This document shows positions 8,085-16,717 of a stretch of DNA of 44,439 nt, piece after piece. The notes below the pieces were generated by a model that saw only the letters and a list, made by a program, of their open reading frames with translations, did no database searches and had not been told where the DNA came from. Positions within the stretch are counted from its first letter, which is position 1. Every line of letters begins with the position of its first letter. The stretch is taken from the NCBI GenBank assembly GCA_002699025.1, contig PABA01000235.1, forward strand, positions 109,877 through 154,315, in the 5' to 3' direction. The DNA is from Sandaracinus sp. Its GTDB lineage: Bacteria; Myxococcota_A; Polyangia; Polyangiales; Houyiibacteriaceae. The position numbers and the translations under genes were made by a program.

Positions 8085-8639
8085 ATGGCTCCCCCGGACG
8101 TCGAATCGCCCGCCCCGCCGACCCCGCCCCGGAGGCGGCGCGGGGCGCGGCTGCTCATCGTGCTCATCGCGCTCTGGGCCGGCTCGGCCGCGGCGGACGA
8201 CCTCGGCGGCCCGCTCCTGGTCCCGGTCGCGGGCGTCCGACCGGCGCAGCTCCACAGCACCTTCGGCGCGCCCCGGGGCGGCGGGCGTCGCCGCCACCAG
8301 GGCGTCGACATCTTCGCGCCCCGCGGTCGCGCGGTCCGCGCGGCCCAGAGCGGCCTGGTCGTGCGCGTCGGCACGAACCGGCTCGGCGGCAAGGTCGTCT
8401 GGACCGTCGGCGAGCGCGGCCTGCTCTGCTACTACGCCCACCTCGATCGCTGGGCGCCGGGCCTCGCGGCCGGCCAGCTGGTCCGGCGGGGTCAGCGGCT
8501 CGGCTCGGTCGGCAACACGGGCAACGCGCGGACCACCCGTCCGCACCTGCACTTCGAGACGCGGCCGCTCCACCGGGGCCTGATGGCCGTCGATCCGGTC
8601 CCCGTGCTCGGCGGTGAGGTCGCGCGGCGCCGCCGCTGA
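8085..8639 (+). CDS. M23 (LytM-type) peptidase
   Basis: A protein of 184 aa with GGAG nine bases before the ATG. An arginine-rich N-terminus precedes one hydrophobic segment (about 21-37, ending SAAADD), which is a signal peptide or membrane anchor. The zinc metallopeptidase core is complete: H71-QGV-D75, 'YYAHLD' with H119, and the HLH motif at 154-156 ('HLHFE'). 'GSVGNTGNART' before HLH is the usual family loop. Members hydrolyse peptidoglycan cross-links. The protein is short with no SH3 or coiled-coil extension, so it is a nearly minimal catalytic domain. Neighbours are a divergent kinase and a downstream kinase gene. Confidence 0.9.
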   Translation: MAPPDVESPAPPTPPRRRRGARLLIVLIALWAGSAAADDLGGPLLVPVAGVRPAQLHSTFGAPRGGGRRRHQGVDIFAPRGRAVRAAQSGLVVRVGTNRLGGKVVWTVGERGLLCYYAHLDRWAPGLAAGQLVRRGQRLGSVGNTGNARTTRPHLHFETRPLHRGLMAVDPVPVLGGEVARRRR

Positions 8640-8744
8640 GGTCGCGGGCGCGAGCACCGGCCCGGCCGCCTCGACGACCGGCCGTCGCCGAGGCGCCGCG
8701 CGCTCCCCGATCCCGTAGGGCCCGGAGTGCGCTACCGTGCTCCC

Positions 8745-10730
8745 GTGCCGGCCGAGGTCGAGACGGAGAGCGTGGAGGCGTACGCCGAGACCATCTCCGC
8801 CTCCGCGCACCGCGCGTCCTTCGTCGGCGCGCCCCGCCGCACCATCCGGCCGACCGAGTCGCCCGAGGCCGCCGAGCGGGAGGCGCTGGCCTGGCTCGCG
8901 CGCTTCGCGCAGGCGGGCGGGGAGGGCGCCCTCGAGCTCCGCGCCGCCATCGGCGCCGGCGGCATGGGCGTCGTGCGCGAGGCCTGGCAGGAGGAGCTCG
9001 GGCGCGTCGTGGCGGCGAAGACGCTCCGCAAGGACATGCGCGACGCGGGGCAGGTCGTGCGGCTCCTCCGCGAGGCCTGGATCACCGGCGCCCTCGAGCA
9101 CCCGAACATCATCCCGGTCCACGCGCTCCGCCTCGACGCCGACGGCGCGCCCATGGTCGTCCTCAAGAAGGTCGAGGGCGAGCCCTGGTCGGCGCTCCTC
9201 GCCGACGCCGCCCGCTTGCCCACGGACGCCGCCCGCCGCGATCCGCTCGACTGGCACCTCGGCGTGCTCCGCGCGGTCTGCAACGCCCTGGCCTTCGCGC
9301 ACGCGAACGGCGTCGTGCACCGCGACGTGAAGCCGGAGAACGTGCTCATCGGGCGCTTCGGGGAGGTCTACCTCGCCGACTGGGGCATCGCCGTCGCCAT
9401 GGAGGGGAGCCGGGGGAGCGGCCGCATCCCCGCGCAGGGCGAGGCCGGGGCGCTCGCCGGGACGCCCGCCTACATGGCGCCCGAGATGGTGCGCGGCGCG
9501 CCGGTGGACGCGCGCACGGACGTCTACCTGCTCGGCGCCACGCTCTACGAGCTCCTCACGGGCGCGCCGCCCCACGAAGGCGGCGACCTCTACGCGATGC
9601 TCGGCAGCATCCTCACGCGGGAGCCGAGCCCTCCGGAGGACGCGCCGGCCGAGCTCGCCGAGCTCTGCGTGCGGGCCCTCGCGCGCGCGGCGGAGGATCG
9701 CTTCCCGAGCGTCGACGCCTTCGCCGAAGCGCTCGACGCCTTCCGGGAGCATCGGGTCGCCGGTCGGCTCGCGGACGAGGCCACGGCCCGCCTCGAGGAG
9801 CTGCTGGCGCGGCTCCGGGAGCGGAGCACGGCCCGGGGCGAGGAGGAGGCGGAAGCGGCGGACGAGGAGCGCGCCGACGACGCGATCCAGCGGGCCTTCG
9901 GCGCGTGCCGCTTCGGCTTCCTCAGCGCGCTCGAGGTCTGGCCGGAGAGCGAGCGGGCGCGGGCCGGGCTCGCCCGGGCGCTCGAGGCGATGATCGGCGC
10001 CCACCTCGACCGGGACGATCCGCGCGCCGCGGCGGCGCTGGCGGCCGAGCACCCCGCGCTCCCGGACGCGCTCCGCGGGCGGCTCGACGCGGCGCTCGAG
10101 GCGCGGCGGAAGGAGCAGGCGCTCCTCGAGGCGGTGCGGCGCGAACAGCGGGAGATGGACCCGCGCGTCGGGCGGGGGCGGCGCCTCGCCTTCTCCGTGA
10201 TGCTCGGGAGCCTCCTCGCCGTCGCGCCGGTCGTGGGCGGGATCCGCTTCCAGCTCCTCGGCGTGGAGCAGGCCCCGCGCGAGACGCTCGTCTGGCCGAG
10301 CGTGGCGCTCGTCGCCTGCCTGCTCGCGGGCTGGCGCTGGCGCCGGGCGCTCCTCGCGACGCGGCTCAATCGCCGCGCCATGGGCACGCTGACCTTCGCG
10401 ATGGCCCTCTATCTGCTGGTGCACGCGGCCTCCCTGCGCCTCGGGATCTCGGTCGAGGCGGTGCAGGTGCTCGACATCGCCATCGCCTTCGCCATCACCA
10501 GCGGGCTGGTGGCCTTCGTCTCGCGGCGGCTCTGGCCGAGCGCGCTCGCCTTCCTCGTGGCGTTCGTGGCCTCGGCGATCGAGCCGACCACGCGCTGGGT
10601 CCTGCTCACGGTGTCCAACTGGACGCTCCTGGCGAACTTCGTCTGGCTCTGGCCGCCCTTTGGCCGCGGGCGCGACGGCGCGGGCGAGGACGCTGAGGAC
10701 GACGAGGCGAGCGCCCCGCGCGCCGGGTAG
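8745..10730 (+). CDS. Ser/Thr protein kinase with multi-pass C-terminal membrane domain (DWG type)
   Basis: The GTG at 8745 is preferred over the GTG at 8727 because the paralogue at 18980 starts at the equivalent residue. The product is 661 aa. Residues 1-60 are a conserved N-terminal region ('FVGAPRRTIRP', 'EALAWLARF'). The kinase has G-loop GAGGMGVV, Lys92, HRDVKPEN (HRD at 192-194) and DWG (212-214) in place of DFG, then 'GTPAYMAPEMV'. After a charged linker a second soluble region ('AFGACRFGFLSALEVWPESERARAGLARALEAMI') leads to about six hydrophobic segments at roughly 480-640, ending 'SNWTLLANFVWLWPPF'. The layout is the reverse of single-span PEGA kinases. The two paralogues are similar over the full length. 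Confidence 0.9.
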   Translation: MPAEVETESVEAYAETISASAHRASFVGAPRRTIRPTESPEAAEREALAWLARFAQAGGEGALELRAAIGAGGMGVVREAWQEELGRVVAAKTLRKDMRDAGQVVRLLREAWITGALEHPNIIPVHALRLDADGAPMVVLKKVEGEPWSALLADAARLPTDAARRDPLDWHLGVLRAVCNALAFAHANGVVHRDVKPENVLIGRFGEVYLADWGIAVAMEGSRGSGRIPAQGEAGALAGTPAYMAPEMVRGAPVDARTDVYLLGATLYELLTGAPPHEGGDLYAMLGSILTREPSPPEDAPAELAELCVRALARAAEDRFPSVDAFAEALDAFREHRVAGRLADEATARLEELLARLRERSTARGEEEAEAADEERADDAIQRAFGACRFGFLSALEVWPESERARAGLARALEAMIGAHLDRDDPRAAAALAAEHPALPDALRGRLDAALEARRKEQALLEAVRREQREMDPRVGRGRRLAFSVMLGSLLAVAPVVGGIRFQLLGVEQAPRETLVWPSVALVACLLAGWRWRRALLATRLNRRAMGTLTFAMALYLLVHAASLRLGISVEAVQVLDIAIAFAITSGLVAFVSRRLWPSALAFLVAFVASAIEPTTRWVLLTVSNWTLLANFVWLWPPFGRGRDGAGEDAEDDEASAPRAG

Positions 10731-10911
10731 AGCGCCCGTCCGAAGCGGCGACACCGCCCGCCGCCTCGAGGTCGGAGGAAGGTGGGGTCTTTCGGCCGCA
10801 GGTGTCTTCGAGTCCCCAGGAGAGGTCCGTCGAGCGGGGACATTAGACCCCTTCTCGTTCTGAAATCATTTGGTTTTCGGCTGGGCACGGCGCCTGCTGA
10901 AGAGGAGGCCC
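10731..10911 (+). promoter_or_regulatory. AT-richer leader with a strong ribosome-binding site before the lipoprotein operon
   Basis: The 181-bp gap is gene-free. Its last 65 bases (10845-10885) are distinctly AT-richer (CTGAAATCATTTGG), as expected of a promoter, although no sigma-70 pair with good spacing was found. AGAGGAGG at 10901-10908 precedes the ATG at 10912 by three bases and fixes that start. Confidence 0.4.
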
Positions 10912-11433
10912 ATGCGACGCCTCCCCCTCCTGCCGGTCCTCGCGGCGCTGCTCGGGGCCTGCGCCCCGGCCGCCATGGACGCGGGCGATGAGCCCCCCGC
11001 CGGCGATCCGAGCGACCTCCCCGCCGACACCCCGGCCCCCGAGGCCGCCCCGCTCGTCCTCGCCGAGGACCCGCCCTTCGCCGTCGAGGTCCCCGCCGAC
11101 CAGCCCGAGCGCGCCCGCGCCGAGGTCTTCGCCGACCCGGCCTTCGCGCCGCTGGTGGACGCGCTCCGCGAGGCGGGGCTCGACGACGAGGCGATCGGCG
11201 ACCTGGTCGCGGACGCCTCGGTGGATCGCACCGGTCACCCGGCGGACCCGGCGCTGGCCCGCTGGCGCGCCGAGCGCGCGGAGACGGTCCGCGCCGCCCG
11301 CGACTTCCTCGACGCCCTCGAGCAGCGCGAGGAGCAGCTCGGCGAGCGCGTCGACCGCGCCGCCCTGGACGAGGCGACGGGGCTCGTCACCGTCGCCGGC
11401 CTGCCCATCGGCGCCGAGCGGGGGGCGCCATGA
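10912..11433 (+). CDS. Small lipoprotein of unknown function
   Basis: A protein of 173 aa, started at the ATG with the AGAGGAGG site; an upstream in-frame GTG at 10870 lies in the AT-rich leader. The signal ends LLGAC, a clean lipobox. Then comes an acidic, proline-rich stretch and a mainly helical segment ('DPAFAPLVDALREAGLDDEAIGDLVADASVD', 'RAARDFLDALEQREEQLGERVDRAALDEATG'). No known family is recognised. The stop overlaps the next start as ATGA, so the two are translationally coupled. A role as partner or regulator of the downstream peptidoglycan hydrolase is an inference from that coupling. Confidence 0.75.
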   Translation: MRRLPLLPVLAALLGACAPAAMDAGDEPPAGDPSDLPADTPAPEAAPLVLAEDPPFAVEVPADQPERARAEVFADPAFAPLVDALREAGLDDEAIGDLVADASVDRTGHPADPALARWRAERAETVRAARDFLDALEQREEQLGERVDRAALDEATGLVTVAGLPIGAERGAP

Positions 11434-14400
11434 ACCGCCTCGCCTCCAGCCGCCTCCTGTCGCTTCTGCCGCTCCTCGCCGCCTGCGCCATGCCCGTCGG
11501 CGAGGGCGACGCCAGCTCCGACGCCGTGCGCGCCGCCGAGCAGCCCCTCTCCGCCGCCGAGCGCCGCGAGCGCGCGGCCCTCATCCGCGATCTCTTCGCC
11601 GAGCAGGGCATCACCCAGGGCTGGCTCGCCGCCGGCCTCGCGGACGCGGAGACCATGATGACCCACTGCCGCTACGGCGAGACCGGCTACTGGGAGCGCG
11701 CCGGCTGCTCCGGCCCCGAGTCCGCCGAGTGCGGCGGCCCGGTCCTCGCGGGCGGCGGCGACGGCCCCTGCAGCCTCCGCGAAGGGGGCCTCGGCATGTT
11801 CCAGTTCGACGCCGGGGACTTCGACGAGACGCTCGCCCGCGAGGGCCGCGGCATCCTCTCCCTCGAGGGGAACATCCGCTCGGCCGTCCGCTTCGTCGTC
11901 GACATGGTCGAGCGCTCCACCTACATCCCCGGCGTGCGCTCGCGCGCCGACGCCATCCGCTGGCTGAACGGCGTCGAGGGGCCCGACGACCCGGACTTCG
12001 AGGCCTGGGTGCAGACGGTCACCCACTACTACAACGGCTGCCGCCCCGGGCGCTGCTCGGTCTACGCCTCGCGCTACGACCACTACGCGACCAACGCCCG
12101 CAACATGTGGAGCGAGATGGGCGGCGCGGCCTTCTGGACCGAGGCGCCCGTCGGGGCCGTGGACGAGGACGGCCTCGACCCGCGCGTCCCGCCCGCCGAG
12201 CCGATGGGGCCGACCGTCTCCGACGCGCTCGGGGAGCACCGCGGCGGCTGCACGACGGCGGGCTTCGCGACCCTCTCGCGCCAGCTCGCCGAGCACCAGG
12301 GCTGCCTCTTCCCGGACCACGCGCTGGTCGAGGTGCGCCACCCGAACGTGCGCGTCGCCTCGGAGCGCGTGCACCTCTTCTTCGAGGCCGAGACCGCCGC
12401 GGCCCTCCAGCGCGCGGCCGAGGAGGTCCCGCTGACCGTCACCAGCGGCTTCCGCACGGTCGCCGACCAGTACGCCCTCGCGCGCCGCGGGGGCTGCCCG
12501 GCCGTCGCGCGCCCGGGGAGCAGCTGGCACCAGAGCGGCCGCGCCGTCGACGTGGCGAACTACGGCGAGGCGCGCGCCGCCATGGAGCGGGCCGGCTTCC
12601 GCTGGTACGGCGCCGGCGATCCGGTGCACTTCACGGGGCCGGGGAGCGATCGCCGCTCCCGCTCGGTGCTGGCCTTCCAGAACCTCTGGAACCTCAACCA
12701 CCCGGAGGACCCGATCGCCGAGGACGGGCTCTGGGGCCCGGACACCGAGGCGCGCCTGCGCCGCGCGCCCATGGGCGGCTTCCCGCGGACCGGCTGCGGC
12801 TGCACGCCCCACTGCGAGGGCGGCGTGGCCGTCGACGCGAGCTGCGGGCGGATGGACTGCGGCGGCGTGACCTGCGTCGAGGAGGGCGGCGCGGCGCGCT
12901 GCGCGGAGGTGCCGACGGAGGCGCCGGGCTGCGATGGCCTGACGACCTGCCTCGAGCACTTCGGCGGGCTGGCCTGCTTCGACGAGCACGAGGAGGTGCT
13001 CGCCTGCGGCCACCACGGCGGCGGCGTGGCCTGCTTCGACGCCTGCGGCGGGGCGCCCGACGTCTGCCCGGAGGCGCTCGCGTGCTGGCGCGGAGGCGGC
13101 GGGGGCGCGTGCTTCCGGCCCGAGCGCTGCGGCCTCGAGGAGGCGCCCGAGCCGGCGCCGGAGCCCGTGCCCGACGTGGCCTGCGCGGACCTCCGCCTCG
13201 CCTCGCCGGAGCTCGGCCTGCGCCGCATGGCCTTCCTGGTCGCCTGTGCCGACCACCGGGAGGAGATCCTGCGCCTCCGCCGCGACGGGAGCTCGGCGCT
13301 TTTGCCCCTCGACGAGGCGGCGAGCGCGCTCTTCCGGCGCATCGCCCCCGGTCACGGCGCGGTCACGCACGTCTACGTGCGCGGCGGCGGCGACGACGCG
13401 CCGCTGGTGGTGTTCACCTTCGCCGGCGCGCACGAGGGCTGGGCCCCGAGCGAGCGACCCTGGGACAGCGCCGGGCGCGCGGCCGTCGGCTACGCCCTCG
13501 ACGCCCTCCCGCACCCGCACCTCGAGCGCCTCGCGCGGGAGATCGTCGACCTGGTCTCCGCCGGGGCCGCCATCGAGTGGCGCGTCCCGGCCCCCTGGGA
13601 CGACCTCCCGATCGACGAGCGCGTGGCCGAGGGGCTCGAGGCGAGCGCCGAGCGCGTGGCGGCCGATCCCTCGGGCGGGGCGCTCCTCTTCACGGACGCG
13701 GCGCTCGCCGAGCGCGGCCTGACGGCCCTCGACCTGGCGAGCGTGGTCGGCGCGCTCCTCGAGGCCGGGGCCCGGGGGCGCACCTTCCCGAGCGAGCTGG
13801 TGGACGCGGTCTTCGAGGTCTGCCGCGTGCTCGACGTGCCCGTGCCCTTCTGCGCGCGCGTCCGGGAAGGCGTCGAGCTGCTCGGCCGGCGCGAGGGCGC
13901 GGGGCCGCGGGCCGCCGCCGGGGTGCTCTACCAGCACGCCGTGGGCGCCACGGAGATCCTGCGCGAGGACGCGACCTACCAACGCGGCGCGCCGCGGGAG
14001 ACGCTCTACGGGGAGCCGGGCGGGGCGATGGGCCGGCGCGCTCGGAGCGCCTGCGCGCGCTGGGCGCTCTGCGGGGACGACGCGAGCGACGCGGACGGCG
14101 ACGGCGTGACCTGGACGGCCGGGGAGGGCGACTGCTCGGACCTCAACCCGGCCGACGTCGCCGGGGGCTGCGCGCCGGACGTGGACGACCCGTGCGCGGC
14201 CCACGCGGACTGCGGGAGCTGCAACGAGGCGATCGGCTGCGGCTGGTGCGGGGCGACGGGGACCTGCGCGAGCGACGGGCGGCGCGGAGCCTGCGGCGGC
14301 GACTGGCGCGGGAGCCCGAGCAGCTGCGTGGACTGCTCCGGCCACGCGACCTGCGACAGCTGCGTCGACGACGGCTTCTGCGGCTGGTGCCCGGGGGTCG

Positions 14401-14471
14401 GCTGCCTGAACGACCACACGGAGGCGGCCGTCGCCTGCGGAGAGGCCTACTCGGTGCTCGCCTGTATGTGA
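11430..14471 (+). CDS. Multidomain peptidoglycan hydrolase lipoprotein: lysozyme-like + M15 peptidase + Cys-rich modules
   Basis: A lipoprotein of 1013 aa (signal ending LLAACA). Residues about 45-230 resemble a lysozyme/transglycosylase-like fold ('GLADAETMMTHC' with possible acid E74, 'GGLGMFQFD', 'VTHYYNG'). Residues about 300-405 are an M15/VanY-type carboxypeptidase: R342 in TSGFRT, S-x-H367-x6-D374 and D397-PV-H400. A peptidoglycan-binding-1-like repeat follows ('VLAFQNLWNLNHPEDPIAEDGLWGPDTEARL'). Residues 455-560 are Cys-rich, 575-880 unrecognised. The C-terminus has a MopE-like motif ('DADGDGVTWTAGEGDCSDLNP') and two PSI/plexin-like Cys modules with 'CGWC'. It is coupled by ATGA to the upstream lipoprotein. 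The predicted dual activity (glycan and peptide cleavage) fits cell-wall remodelling or predation. Confidence 0.82.
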   Translation: MNRLASSRLLSLLPLLAACAMPVGEGDASSDAVRAAEQPLSAAERRERAALIRDLFAEQGITQGWLAAGLADAETMMTHCRYGETGYWERAGCSGPESAECGGPVLAGGGDGPCSLREGGLGMFQFDAGDFDETLAREGRGILSLEGNIRSAVRFVVDMVERSTYIPGVRSRADAIRWLNGVEGPDDPDFEAWVQTVTHYYNGCRPGRCSVYASRYDHYATNARNMWSEMGGAAFWTEAPVGAVDEDGLDPRVPPAEPMGPTVSDALGEHRGGCTTAGFATLSRQLAEHQGCLFPDHALVEVRHPNVRVASERVHLFFEAETAAALQRAAEEVPLTVTSGFRTVADQYALARRGGCPAVARPGSSWHQSGRAVDVANYGEARAAMERAGFRWYGAGDPVHFTGPGSDRRSRSVLAFQNLWNLNHPEDPIAEDGLWGPDTEARLRRAPMGGFPRTGCGCTPHCEGGVAVDASCGRMDCGGVTCVEEGGAARCAEVPTEAPGCDGLTTCLEHFGGLACFDEHEEVLACGHHGGGVACFDACGGAPDVCPEALACWRGGGGGACFRPERCGLEEAPEPAPEPVPDVACADLRLASPELGLRRMAFLVACADHREEILRLRRDGSSALLPLDEAASALFRRIAPGHGAVTHVYVRGGGDDAPLVVFTFAGAHEGWAPSERPWDSAGRAAVGYALDALPHPHLERLAREIVDLVSAGAAIEWRVPAPWDDLPIDERVAEGLEASAERVAADPSGGALLFTDAALAERGLTALDLASVVGALLEAGARGRTFPSELVDAVFEVCRVLDVPVPFCARVREGVELLGRREGAGPRAAAGVLYQHAVGATEILREDATYQRGAPRETLYGEPGGAMGRRARSACARWALCGDDASDADGDGVTWTAGEGDCSDLNPADVAGGCAPDVDDPCAAHADCGSCNEAIGCGWCGATGTCASDGRRGACGGDWRGSPSSCVDCSGHATCDSCVDDGFCGWCPGVGCLNDHTEAAVACGEAYSVLACM

Positions 14472-14594
14472 GCGCCGGCGCGCCGGAGCGCCGGGGGTTC
14501 CGGACCGCACGCGCTTCCGGACGCTCCCCCCGCGCAGGCTCCGCGCGTCGCCGCCGCGCCGCCTGGCCCCGGGCTTGCACCAGCTCCGGGTACG

Positions 14595-16406
14595 ATGCGC
14601 GCGCTCCACCTCCCTCTCCTCGCAGTCGCCCTGCTCTTCGCCCCGGCGCTGGCCCTCGCCGACGACCACTGCCGCCCCGGCGACGAGTTCTGTGAGCAGC
14701 CCACGCCGCCGCCCTGCTACCGCGCGCCGGACGACCCGGACTGCAACCCGGACTGCCACTGCGGCTCGCCCGACTATCCGTCCTGCGATCCCTTCTGCCC
14801 GCCCGGCGAGATCTGCGACCCGCGCTGCGAGGCCGGCGGGGACCCCTGCATCGACGAGTTCGGCCGCGACACCTGCGCGCCGCCGCCTTGCTACCGCGAG
14901 CCGGACAACCCGGACTGCAACCCGAACTGCCACTGCGCCGCGCCGAACTATCCGTCCTGCGATCCCCTCTGCCCGCCCGGCGAGGTCTGCGACCCGCGCT
15001 GCGACGAGGGCGGCGACCCGTGCCTGAACGAGCTCGGCGTCGACATCTGCGCGCCGCCGCCCTGCTACCGCGATCCGGACGACCCCGAGTGCGACGCGAC
15101 CTGCCACTGCGGCGCGCCCGACTACCCCTCCTGCGACCCCTACTGCACGGCGGGCGAGATCTGCGACCCGCGCTGCGGCGGCGACGATCCCTGCATCGAC
15201 GAGTTCGGCCGCGACACCTGCGCGCCGCCGCCCTGCTACCGCGATCCGGACGACCCCGAGTGCGACCCGAGCTGCCACTGCGGCGCGGAGAACTACCCGG
15301 AGTGCGATCCCTTCTGCGAGCCCGGCGCCATCTGCGACCCGAGCTGCGACAACAGCTGCTGGGACGAGTTCGCCCGCCGCGACCTCTGCACGCCCCCGCC
15401 CCCCGAGGCCTGCCCGGCCGAGGAGCGCGTGGAGGTGGAGTACGAGGGGCCCGAGGAGCTCGTCGTGCTCGGTAACCGCTCCCCCACCGAGGCCTGCGGC
15501 ACGGTGCGCGTGGCCGAGAGCGGCTACTACGCCCTCTACGACGCGGACATCGCCGAGAGCTGCGACCGGCAGCGGGACGAGAGCGCGTACGTGACGATCG
15601 AGAACGGGTGCAACCCCGGCGGCAGCCCGGTCGAGCGCAACGCCCTCGATCGCTACGTGGTGCTCGACTCGGACAACACCCCCGCGTGCACCTCGGACGC
15701 CGAGTGTGGCGCCGGCACGCTCTGCCGCGACGGGACGAACGGCGGTCGCTGCTGCGTGCCGGACGGGCCGATCTTCCTCGGCACCTTCTACCTGAAGGCC
15801 GGCGAGCCCAACCGGCTCTGCCTGCACCACTGGTGCCCGGCCTGGCGCGACGCCATCGCGAGCGGCGGTGATCCGGGCTTCGTGACCGCCGACTGCTCGA
15901 GCATCGACTCGGTGCACGTGCGCATCGAGGGGCGCGCCTTCCTCTGCCCCTCCGACGAGCTCCACGAGTGCAGCTTCGGCTGCGACGACGCCGGCTGCCT
16001 GCCCGACCCCTGCGACGGCATGAGCTGCCCCGGCGCCGCCTGCCGCGACGGCATGTGCCTGGACGACGACCCCTGCGAGAGCATGAGCTGCGAGCACGGC
16101 TGCCGTTACGGGCGCTGCCTCGACGAGGCGCGCACCGGGCGGATCGATCGGGACCGGGATGGCTTCGGCCTCGCCGACGACTGCGACGACACGGACGCCT
16201 GGGTCCGCCCGGGCGCCCCCGAGCGCTGCGACGGGAAGGACGACGACTGCGACGGGCGCCTCGACGAGAGCTGCACCGGTGGCGGGGGTCGCGCCGGGGG
16301 CTCGGGCACGATGGACGGCGGCTGCAGCGCGGCCGGCGGAGGCGCGCCCGCGGCGTCGCTCCTGCTGATGCTCGCCGCGCTCCTCCGCCGTCGCCGCGAG
16401 CCCTGA
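14595..16406 (+). CDS. Cys-rich repeat surface protein with MopE-like motif and MYXO-CTERM sorting tail
   Basis: A protein of 603 aa with a Sec signal (cut near ALALA-DD). Residues 38-266 are four tandem repeats of 56-58 residues, each beginning PPPCYR and holding 'CHCG', 'CDPxC' and 'ICDPxC' in fixed spacing, with about ten cysteines per unit. A middle domain (about 275-460) has 'LGTFYLKAGEPNRLCLHHWCPAW'. Then come Cys-rich spacers and a MopE-type motif ('DRDRDGFGLADDCDDTDAWVRPG', 'CDGKDDDCDGRLDE'). The tail 'GGCS' near 575-578, hydrophobic stretch and RRRREP is a MYXO-CTERM sorting signal, which directs proteins to the myxobacterial surface after cleavage. It follows the hydrolase gene by 123 bp. 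Confidence 0.85.
   Translation: MRALHLPLLAVALLFAPALALADDHCRPGDEFCEQPTPPPCYRAPDDPDCNPDCHCGSPDYPSCDPFCPPGEICDPRCEAGGDPCIDEFGRDTCAPPPCYREPDNPDCNPNCHCAAPNYPSCDPLCPPGEVCDPRCDEGGDPCLNELGVDICAPPPCYRDPDDPECDATCHCGAPDYPSCDPYCTAGEICDPRCGGDDPCIDEFGRDTCAPPPCYRDPDDPECDPSCHCGAENYPECDPFCEPGAICDPSCDNSCWDEFARRDLCTPPPPEACPAEERVEVEYEGPEELVVLGNRSPTEACGTVRVAESGYYALYDADIAESCDRQRDESAYVTIENGCNPGGSPVERNALDRYVVLDSDNTPACTSDAECGAGTLCRDGTNGGRCCVPDGPIFLGTFYLKAGEPNRLCLHHWCPAWRDAIASGGDPGFVTADCSSIDSVHVRIEGRAFLCPSDELHECSFGCDDAGCLPDPCDGMSCPGAACRDGMCLDDDPCESMSCEHGCRYGRCLDEARTGRIDRDRDGFGLADDCDDTDAWVRPGAPERCDGKDDDCDGRLDESCTGGGGRAGGSGTMDGGCSAAGGGAPAASLLLMLAALLRRRREP
14706..15392. repeat. Four in-frame coding repeats of 168-174 bp
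   Basis: Units at 14706-14879, 14880-15053, 15054-15224 and 15225-15392 encode the PPPCYR repeats. DNA similarity is high as well, for example GACGAGTTCGGCCGCGACAC in units 1 and 3, so expansion is fairly recent or kept homogeneous by recombination. Confidence 0.85.
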
Positions 16407-16717
16407 GCGAGCCGGGCCGCCGCGTCGTCCTCGAGGGCGGCGTGGCGAGCGCCCCGGCCCCGCGACCGCCATCGCCTCGTGGGGAGGGCGCCTCGTGCCG
16501 CCGGGCCGCTCCCGGGCCGTCGCGAGCCCCTCGTCCGGAGCGGGCGCTCATCGCCACGGGGGGCCGCTTCGGTTCGCCGTCACGCGGGGACGGGCGCCTC
16601 GGTCGAGGGCGCCGCGAGCTCCCAGGCCCAGAGCCGCTCGAGCAGGCGCCGTTCGTCACGCGGAGGCGGCCCCTCGCTCCCCCGCCGCGCGGCCTCGGCG
16701 TCGCGCCTCCGCCGGTG
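16407..16717. other. 311-bp convergent spacer with a remnant of the ATPase 3' end
   Basis: No gene is seen between the MYXO-CTERM protein and the minus-strand ATPase. The notable content is a 35-bp exact copy (16615-16649) of the end of the ATPase gene (16735-16769), exactly 120 bp away, in the same orientation. The remainder is high-GC sequence without coding or terminator signals. Confidence 0.6.
16602..16649 (-). pseudogene. Duplicated 3' fragment of the STAND ATPase gene
   Basis: Read on the minus strand this segment encodes RRLLERLWAWEL, matching the ATPase C-terminus at 16722-16769 (RLLERLWAWELGG). 35 bases are identical, and the flank is alignable with a one-base indel (GCCGCGAGCT versus GCCGCCGAGCT). 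It lies downstream of the ATPase stop and has no start of its own, so it looks like a tandem-duplication scar or gene relic. Confidence 0.6.

Noticed and set aside
14475-14486. CCGGCGCGCCGG palindrome after the hydrolase gene as a terminator
   Set aside because: Short, without a T tract, and such palindromes are expected by chance at this GC content.
14575-14596. TTGCAC/TACGAT as promoter of the MYXO-CTERM gene
   Set aside because: Spacing is only 10 bases and the second box overlaps the start codon.
11235-16472. Antisense open frame of 1745 codons on the minus strand
   Set aside because: It lies opposite three clear surface-protein genes; composition is Ala/Arg/Gly-Val with no domain, which is the usual by-product of very high GC.
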